Assembly: GCF_019703515.2 (NCBI RefSeq)
Contig: NC_059368.1
Coordinates: 32,313,391-32,377,390, forward strand
DNA from: Myxocyprinus asiaticus
Lineage: Eukaryota; Chordata; Actinopteri; Cypriniformes; Catostomidae
DNA length: 64,000 nucleotides
Direction of reading: 5' to 3'
Shown piece after piece: positions 56,100 through 64,000 of the stretch (positions are counted from its first letter, which is position 1; each line of letters begins with the position of its first letter). A program made the translations under genes and the position numbers. Below the pieces are notes generated by a model that was not told the DNA's origin, made no database searches, and saw only the letters and a program-made list of their open reading frames with translations.

Positions 56100-56329
56100 G
56101 TCAAAGTCTTTAGTCAGCACCAATCACAGAAGAGCAGCAAAAAATGACAGGAGTGACCATAGGCTCTTTTCATGGATGTAACCAAATATTAAAGATTGGG
56201 GAGAACAAAAGTAAAAGTTTAAGAATCACTGAAAAACACATATTGATTGACCACTCTTCTGAATATTGGGGGACACTTCCCCCTTCAATTCTATAGTTGT
56301 TACCACCATGGCTTTATTTCAAATCCTAG

Positions 56330-57092
56330 TAGGGTTGCCAACTTTTCACCACGTGAATATGGGACTCTTCAACGGGGTCCCTTCAAGCATTTTGCCACCC
56401 GACTGATGGGGTGGGGGGTTTCTTTGAGCATTTTCCCGCTTGAATACGGGACAATAGAGCACAACAGTCTGGTTCAGGAAGTAAAAATCCCATTATTATT
56501 TTTTCTCCTTTAGGTGAATAGATTTTTAATGAACTTTAAACCTTTTAATACTGACCTACCATGAGCTCCGAGGTTACTAATTAAAGGTAAATGCTTCTGT
56601 TAAAGCCATCAGTCATGTTTTTTCATCTCAATTTTTCAGAAATCATGTTTAATTGAGGAATTCCTGTTGAAGAACTACACAACCCATAATCTTCAAGAAT
56701 GCTCCAAATGACTCGCATGACACACTGTGAATGATGCAATCGATTCTGCCTCCCTATACTCTCAAACTGCTTATATATTTGTAAATAACTGCAAATTTTG
56801 CAAGAAAATGTAAAATGTATTGTTCTATACTTATAATCAGCAACTTAAAATCAATAGTTTTATATTTATGATTCACATCAGAGCTGGTTGGTTTGGTTCG
56901 TGGCTTAGAACTGGTTTATGAAAGCTTTAATGAAATGCCTATCGAATAAATAAATGGGGAAAATACTTCTGCAACCCAGACAGCTAAAAAAGTTGGCAGG
57001 CACTGTTGCACTCTATAGGCATCTCATACGGGACGTTGTCATTTTGGCCAAATACGGACATCCCGGCTAACACAGAACAGGTGGCAACCCTA
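56330..57092. mobile_element. probable element with TAGGGTTGCCAAC ends
   Basis: TAGGGTTGCCAACTTTTCAC at the left and AGGTGGCAACCCTA at the right are inverted. Flanks aatcctag/ctacctag match at 5 of 8, so the duplication is only suggestive. Repeat D (56515-56980) makes up the interior. Multiple 'aatacgggac' phrases occur. Confidence 0.55.
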
Positions 57093-57539
57093 CTACCTAG
57101 ACAAAATTCTAAGGTGCACACTAAGGCTATTCCAAAAGGTAGGCAGCAAAATTATGCATTACATGTATTAAGACAATCCCAGAATAGGCTACATTGCAAC
57201 AAGTGAAATGAATTGAGAGACATGTCGACTATGAATATACTTGTATTTAATCTAAAATGTTCAATAAGTAACAGTAAATTCAAAGTTTAATCTATTTCAA
57301 TCCAAGTATTTAAGTTTTTGTGTTGATACTGTATGTTATTGGAGTACGGAATCGTTACATTAGAAGCATGCAAGGCCGAACTCTATTGAAATCAATTATG
57401 AGTTGCATATCTTGTGCACTTAACTTGAGTAGCACTATTTTGCTACTGGACGAATTTGCTGCCTACGTAGAGCATTTCAAACCAGTAACTTGAGAATTTC
57501 CATTTCAGTTAGGATATTGTCTCAGGTCACATCCATACT

Positions 57540-57800
57540 ATGTTGCCAGATTACTGCCATGAGAATACGGGATACATGAACAGTATAAGCGCTTCAATAC
57601 AGGACGTTGCACCCAACTCAACTCAAACTGAACACTTTTCCGCTCAATACAGGACAAGAGGCCTTTAATAGGGGCTATTTTGCCGTTCGTCTGAGCGTTT
57701 CGCTGCTAAATTACAGGAAAAAAGGCGTCCTGTATGGGGTACCTTCGTTTTTGCCAAAATACAAGATGTCCTATCAAATACGGGACAGTTGGCAACCCTA
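57540..57800. mobile_element. related 'tacgggac...TTGGCAACCCTA' fragment
   Basis: 'gttgccagattactgccatg' to 'cagttggcaaccctaatcc' with four 'tacaggac/tacgggac' phrases at irregular spacing. Likely a second, rearranged copy of the family at 56330. Confidence 0.5.
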
Positions 57801-59820
57801 ATCCACACTAACACATATTCGGTTAAAAACACAATTTCCCAGTGTCATCGTTTTCTTAAGGATGTGGCTCTAGAGAGTGTTTTCAAAAGGCTCTGTTTTT
57901 GGTGGAGGAAAATGCAGTCCATAAACATAGCAAAATCAATGCATCTTCTGAAGTTCCGAAAGCATATTATTGTGGGTGTGAACTTAAAGGGCAGCTGCCT
58001 ATGTAGGCAGTTAACATCAGGCAGCTCACTAGGTTTTAAAACAGAGCTACAGTATTGTCTTACGCAGCATTACCAATGCTGGTAATGAGTCCTTGACTTC
58101 AGGAAATGTTTAGACAAACAATGTGTCAAGATAGATCCTCTTTCACTCTTTCTGTTATCCATTTAGCAGCTTCTGCTTTCTTGGCTGACTTTCCTTTAAG
58201 AGAACATTTAGACAAGTCCTGAGATGTCCTCTCCAGTGTATAGCTATCAAACAAACCATTACATTGCTAAAAATGACAGTGTAACATTTTAGTTCCAAGA
58301 ACTAGAGTTCAGTAGAACAGAAGATGTACAACACTTTAGTCACTTTTGACAGTATGACTGTCACTCCATTAGGTCAAATGTTTTCATCTTCTGAGAAAGG
58401 GTTCAGACAGGCACATTGCTTTCGTGGCACTCTTATGATTAAGCGACAGTTTGCTGCCCCAATCCAACAAGCCCTGATTGGAGCCGGCCAGACGAGACAT
58501 TGCTGAAGTAAACAGTAAATCTTACATCCATCCTCACCTCTTCAACCAGCCATACCAGACAGTTTTTACAAGTGCTTGACAGAGACTGTAAATTTGATTC
58601 AAGTTGGCAAAGGATGGTGTGTTGTAAAAGAAAATGAGTTCTGAATAAGTGTGTAAACTCATAGGTTGAACAAGGTCTTGCCATATTGCACTGTAAATGC
58701 TTTAACTCAATTTAAACACATTTGTTGACTTAACTTTAGCCAAATTTTTTGCCATTCTTACTAGTTTTAGTCAAGCTATATTTACACTGTTACTGTAGAA
58801 ACCATATAAAAAGAAACCCTGTATGAAATTGAGAAATTTCTTTCTACATACTTATGACTATTTAACGAAATAGCTGTTTTGTGTGCACTAAAATTTATTA
58901 GGGAGCATTAAGGCCCTGGCACACTCATGGAAAAGTGCTTCTTCATTCTTCGCTCAGAGCTAAAAAGAAGTTTGAAACACCTGAGCAACGAAATACTGCT
59001 TGCGAACATTCAGACACCCACCAAAAAGCTGGACAAGACGTTTAGAGGTACATTTACTGTAAATATGAGGATGCTTAAGATGTGTGAATGGCTTTCGCTG
59101 CAGACGGCAAATGAGTGAAGCAGCGTATCAAACAGCAGAGTGAATGGGCACTTAAGAATATTTGAGAAGATTTGATTCCTTTTGAAGGTAATTAAACAAA
59201 ACAATCACATGATGTGTTCTTGAAAAATGTCTCTAAGCAAATGATCATACAGATGTACAGTACGTAAGTTTGCATCAGCTAGGTGGGTCTGTAATATAAG
59301 CATTAAAATGTACAATTTTTTAAATGGTGCATTAAAGTAGAAGTGTTTTCGAGATCATAACACAGCAGTGTGTGAGTAACAGTGGGAAAAAATTAATAAA
59401 GTCATAATCAACTCTTCTAGTCGTGATTTGTGTGAAAGTGAATAAAACGCACAGTTGTTATAGCACCTCTAGTGTTAATTTCACCAGGAAACTGCAACGA
59501 ATTGTAGAACAAGGCAGGTAAATGTCTGTTTGCAAAAATTTTGTTATAGTGACAGATTCTGTTGTGAAAATGAAGGTAGGTCTATTTCATGCTTGCATTG
59601 CTCAAATGATATGAACATCCTTTGATATGGAATGCATGTACGATTCTGTTAATGTTTATATAATTACTTAACTAAATTAATATGTTAATTGACATCCTTA
59701 ATGATACTGTTTTCTTGAAAAATTAATGAAGTGTGTTAACCTGTTCATTTTAAAACATGAGTTCAACTGGTTTTTAATTGTTTTAATATTTTGAGCCCTT
59801 ATTTCTATTTCCCTCTCTTT
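57801..59820. other. intergenic, no recognised gene
   Basis: Short open frames occur on both strands, but none has family motifs, plausible splice borders or repeat similarity. Nothing is called. Confidence 0.4.
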
Positions 59821-59825
59821 CTTGT

Positions 59826-59935
59826 CATTTAGCAGATGCTTGTCATCCAAAGCAACCTTCAGTTTAATAATTGAAGGGACAATTCCACTGGAGAAACTTA
59901 AGCAGTGTCTTGCTCAAGGACACAAGAAAGCAGCT
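59826..59935 (+). repeat. common fish repeat fragment ('catttagcagatgctt')
   Basis: 'catttagcagatgcttgtca' followed by 'ttaagcagtgtcttgctcaa' is a pattern seen dispersed in many fish genomes, usually as part of a SINE or its tail. No ends are visible. It explains the frame at 59822-60004. Confidence 0.5.
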
Positions 59936-60542
59936 CTCATTAGCAGCTCAGAACTGTTAGTCTGCCGCATCTTTTCTCCTTTCCTTTGGTTCATTGACTC
60001 TTGATCACATTTTCTATCCTTCTGTCCCAAACATCCTCACTCTCTGTAATTCACATTCATTCATTCATCTCTTTAAATGTGTTGATCAAAGCAGACAGCA
60101 CTGAGAAAGGAAAAATCTGAGAGGTAGACACTGAAACAAAACCGTATTAATAAATGAACCTATCATTTGGGGCCTGAATCATAGGGTTTATAAAAATATT
60201 TCAGTTTTTGAATGTGTTTGTGGATGGATGGATTTGTGTATGTGTGTGTGATTATCCCATTTTAAGGAAACTCCCCCCAATCACAGATGCCCATCAATGC
60301 TCAAAGAGTGTAATCGGAAAGCACACACACTGCTTTTAGTCTCAGGGACACACAACACTGTATTTACATTCCTACAGCACAGATGTGCACGCATACACAA
60401 ACAAAAACACATTTATTGTAAGGTTTACCATCACCCTACCATCTTAAAGCAGAATTTGAAACCTTTAGCACAGTCATAACAGTATGCCCTTTCCGCATGC
60501 TAAAAGGTGATTTGTGTAATTTTTGGAATGTTAAAGTCAATA

Positions 60543-62315
60543 ATAAAAATATAGCTGCAAGCGGAAATTATCAGGGTCCAAGCACATGTGGAGAAATGAC
60601 CAAAATAATTACATTTGACAGAATAGATCCTGTAGATACTGTGGACATAACTGTTTTGGTGTGAAATTTCAACTGCTTTGATCACAGTTGCACAATTAGG
60701 ATTTTAGTTATAGTGCCCCCTATCATCTGAAATGTATGAGATTTTGCATATGACCTCGGAATGTTCTGTTGTTCACATGTACTAAGTTTTGCTTAGTAAG
60801 AATATTGCACTTATCAGATACAGGCTAATTAGTCATAACATGCCACACCCAAAAAAGTATCAGTATCACCAAAAATATTGTGTGAATCAGACAAATGCCC
60901 AGGACGAGTTTAAAAAAGTACCTTTTAGACATAATTCAAAATGACCCACGGGTAATATGGCTGACCAGGATAAAATTGGTATGCATGCACTCGGTATATC
61001 CTAAGGAGCCCAAAAAAGTCTCATGATTTTAGAACAAATTTCTTAAAAGTTTTAAGGAAAAAATAAAAATAAAAATCGGATTTCTTGACCAGGAGGTAGC
61101 GCTGTCCCCAAAATGCTGAGGGTCCCTCAAGACATGATGCTTATATCATATACCACATTTTTGTTTCACTATTCCAAAGCGTGCAAAGAAATAGCCTCAC
61201 TTCATGTTTGGCATCCTCGCCGTCAGAGTATTGTTTGACCGCCACTGTCTCAAAATTATTTGACCACAATTTGGGCATGATCTGAAGAATGGTCTAGCAC
61301 GAGTTTGAAAAAGTTTTTTTTTTTTTTTGGGTAAAGTGGCAGATTTTGTATATATTTGTTTGCTGAAATTTAAGTCCATATGACCATTTGATTCAGGGGC
61401 ACTAAAGGGTTCAGAGGAAACATACATTTTTATTCTAGCCCCTAAGGTTCCAGAGTTATTATTAAAGTGTGTTAGCTCATTATAGCGCCACCTTGTAGCT
61501 GAAACTCACTAAATTTGGTATACGGCCTAATTTTGGCAACCTGTATCAGCTGCTCACAAAGCAGGTTATTAGCTGCTGAAATTTGATTGGCTGCTGGCGG
61601 CCATTTTTGTTGATTTTTTAATTGATATTTTAAAGATATGTTAGCACTTGAACCAAAGAAGATGCATATTTAATTTGAACTTTATCGATCAAATGGCTGT
61701 TAAACTGACAGTTTTTTTGTTGTAGTGCCCCCATGGGTAAAATTGTATGAAAATTTGCATGCATGCTCAAAATGTCCTGTTGATTATGTGCACCGGGTTT
61801 CATCTCATTTGAACTTTGTGTTAAGAAGATATTAGTCTATGAATCAAATTGCACATAACCGAACTAATTGATTCGCTAATATCTTCAAAACGATTTGACA
61901 TATCAAAATTCTGCCTGTACCGGTTTACCATGAGGATCTGAATATGATTTATACTAAATTGTGAATCGGACAAATGGTCTAGGATGAGTTCTAAAAAGTA
62001 GGTTTTTAAGGAAATTCAAAATGGGTAATGAGAAATTTTATACATTTTTATTGGGCTTGACTCAAGGATTCAGAGGAAAAAATTATTATTTGTATTCTAG
62101 CTCTAACCGTTCCAGAGTTAATAGCCTTATTCTAGCACCACCTAGGGTCGGATGGGGGGTATTTGGGACCATCCTGCCAAATTTGGTGCCTCTAAGACTT
62201 ACATTTTGTTGCCCACACACTTTTAGGGCAGAAAAAGGGAGGAATAATAATAATAAGAAAATCTTAACAAATACAATTGGGTTCCAGCACCTAATAAAAA
62301 CACTTAGGGGTGTCT
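60543..62315. repeat. ~1.8-kb interspersed repeat ('atatagctgcaagcgg...gggttccagcacctaat')
   Basis: Starts 'aatatagctgcaagcggaaa' and closes with 'aataataataagaaaatctt' and 'gggttccagcacctaataaa'. The interior has phrases repeated in tandem at irregular spacing: 'tagtgccccc/tagcgccacc', 'aaaatttgcatgcatg', 'aatcggacaaatg', 'ttccagagtta'. It is a known type of dispersed fish repeat of uncertain class, and non-coding. Confidence 0.6.
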
Positions 62316-63040
62316 AGCATCCTGTTTTAAAATCATACCTCGAAAAAAAGATCCTAATTGCCACGGACTAATTTTCTATATACTGTTTGAAGTTGTGCTG
62401 TGACAAGGGTGGAATTGAAATTCTCTCATTCCTGACTGAAATCCATGGCAACTCCAGACTAATGGCAGAGTGGGGTACACGCCACAGCTGAAGCTGGGAT
62501 ATACAGTAGGGGAAGACAGAGCTGGATAGTCATGTTATATAATGAGGCACTAAAGAGATTAGCTTCATGTTGGCAAATCAGACTTCCTTTTTTGAACTCC
62601 ATCAGAATTATCAGGGGCCTCACTGGCAAATTAAATATATGGTAAATGTGCGTAGAGCTGTTTCATCAAACTATAAGATTAATATGGATGCTTTGGAGTG
62701 TTTATTAGATTAAAATACCCATATACAAAGTACTATGGGTTTGTGTGATTGTATTAAATAGCATTAAAATGGTACTTTGATATGTACCATGGTACTGTAT
62801 GATTACCATATTCACACGCAATAGTATTTACATGCTACCTCAAGGTCCATGGTATTATCATACAGGTAGTGTCCAAAAAACATCCTATTACCATAGTTCA
62901 TCATGGTTATACCAAAAAAGCATGGTTATACCATAGTACTGTTTTTGGGTAGCTATTCCAAAAACCTTTTTCATTATTCCAGTACATCTCTAACTGCTTG
63001 CGCCCATTTGTTTCATTCTGTCTTGATTTCTTCGAAAAGG
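62316..63040. other. intergenic; 'ccatggtac' palindromic tract
   Basis: 62760-62945 is filled with inverted 'taccatggtact', 'catggttatacca' and 'accatagtact' words, forming several small hairpins; probably a minor DNA element. The remainder is unassigned. Confidence 0.4.
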
Positions 63041-63240
63041 AATAGTTCACCTAAAAATTTAAATTCTGTCCTCATTAATGCCACTTCATGTTGTTTTAAA
63101 CTTGAACGACTTTCTTACTTTATTGGAACACGAGTTTAGCAGAATGTTCACGCTGCTCTTTTTTATACAATGAAAGTGGATGGGGAGAGAAAATAAAAGT
63201 ACCATAGAAAAAGTAGTCCATATTACTTGGTTTTTATGAG
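63041..63240. mobile_element. TTAA-family MITE fragment, short subfamily
   Basis: AGGAATAGTTCACCTAAAAA through 'gttcacgctgctctttttt' matches the left half of 43183-43438. The right terminus is missing. Confidence 0.6.
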
Positions 63241-63547
63241 TAACAGACCAAAATTGAAGTCACTATTTACTGAAAATTATGCCATTCGGCATAGCTTTAA
63301 AATCTCATTGGTGCTTCCACACATTCACCACCCAGAGGGCTTTCAAAGGATGTCAGGGGGTGCTGAGAGCAAATTAATAGACAGGGGGGCATTAGGTTAC
63401 AAATGGGGGGCATTTATCAGTCATAATAATCAAATCTATCTCCAAGTTCCTCTTTGCATTAAAACGTTTATCTAGACTTGGAGTATATCAGTTGGTTCTC
63501 AATTAAACAGGTTGGTACGCATTTGTACCATGGTTCATCTGATTTTG

Positions 63548-63870
63548 AAGTCTTGTGACTGTACAAGACTTGACATAGGGAGGGAAAGGAGGACACTGGG
63601 AACTGGATTCTTCAACTCAAGGTAAGCTTTAATTAACAAACTTAGGGAGCTTTTCAGCACAATACTCTTTAGCTTCAGTACAGTCTCTTTCAGACCAGTA
63701 GCTCTCCCCCTCTCTTGTCGCTGGTGTGGTCCCTTTTATACTGCTCTCCCCAAGCTTACTGCAATTGGAAACAGGTGTTAGTAATTATCTGGCTCAGGTA
63801 TATGCATCCTTACCACTTTCTCTCTCTCCGGATGAACGCTCGACCATGCCCCTGCCGCCACAGTGACACA
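63548..63870 (-). mobile_element. possible solo LTR, minus strand
   Basis: On the minus strand the segment begins TGTCACTGTGGCGGCAGGGG, has TATAAAAG at about 63740, a probable start region after it and an AATTAAA signal near 63633, and ends close to 'gtcttgtaca'. That order (TG, TATA box, polyadenylation signal, CA) is LTR-like. No flanking 5-bp duplication, primer binding site or internal genes were found. Confidence 0.35.
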
Positions 63871-64000
63871 TCTGAAGTATCTGTATCTGATTTAGCAGTG
63901 TCAAATACACAGGTGGAGGCACAACCTCCGCTAATGCACCTGTATGGCTCTGTAGATGGATACAGCTCAATGGACAGAGCAGCGTGAGCATAAAGTTCTT

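Noticed and set aside
60543..62315. Novel regulatory RNA or gene
   Set aside because: Irregular tandem phrases and the start/end wording match a widespread fish repeat, so no special function is claimed.
63715..63987. 90-codon frame at the right edge
   Set aside because: It overlaps the possible LTR and runs to the window end, with no domain.

Overview
This is a vertebrate nuclear locus, almost certainly from a cyprinid-type teleost. The genes are intron-rich, the spacers AT-rich, and the background is dominated by DNA transposons typical of such fish: Tc1 elements (one of the Tdr1/Sleeping Beauty type), 8-bp-TSD hAT-like elements, TTAA-flanked MITEs and tRNA-derived SINEs. No bacterial-style operon, CRISPR array or phage is present.

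Three conserved genes appear in the order they have on human 1p32.3. At the left edge, on the minus strand, are the first two exons of coa7 (mitochondrial Sel1-repeat COX assembly factor; the rest lies off the window). From about 9.6 to 25.0 kb, on the plus strand, is zyg11 (ZYG11B-like substrate receptor of a CUL2 ubiquitin ligase) in 14 recognised coding exons; its extreme N-terminal exon is not certain. From 49.6 down to 30.5 kb, on the minus strand, is a complete nine-exon echdc2 (mitochondrial crotonase-fold protein). zyg11 and echdc2 are convergent, with roughly 2.5-5.5 kb between their 3' ends. At 55.6-56.1 kb there are exon-like stretches on the minus strand of a gene I could not name.

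By region: 0-2 kb coa7 5' part; 2-9.5 kb intergenic, with a Tc1 inside a TTAA MITE and hAT-like copies; 9.5-25 kb zyg11 with element-filled introns; 25-28 kb probable zyg11 3' UTR; 28-30.2 kb a MITE split by a hAT-like element; 30.5-49.6 kb echdc2, whose large intron 7 (30.9-36.9 kb) holds an old Tc1 interrupted by a young Tc1 with an intact 346-codon transposase frame; 49.6-64 kb repeats, a LINE 3' end, a hAT-like element with perfect TSD and a possible LTR.

No previously undescribed system is convincing here. The most informative features are several nested insertions dated by their target-site duplications, the near-intact Tc1 copy, a one-base frame break in coa7 exon 1, a 110-bp near-perfect palindrome, and the unassigned exons near 55.7 kb. 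All family names come from recognising protein and repeat motifs by eye; no database search was run.
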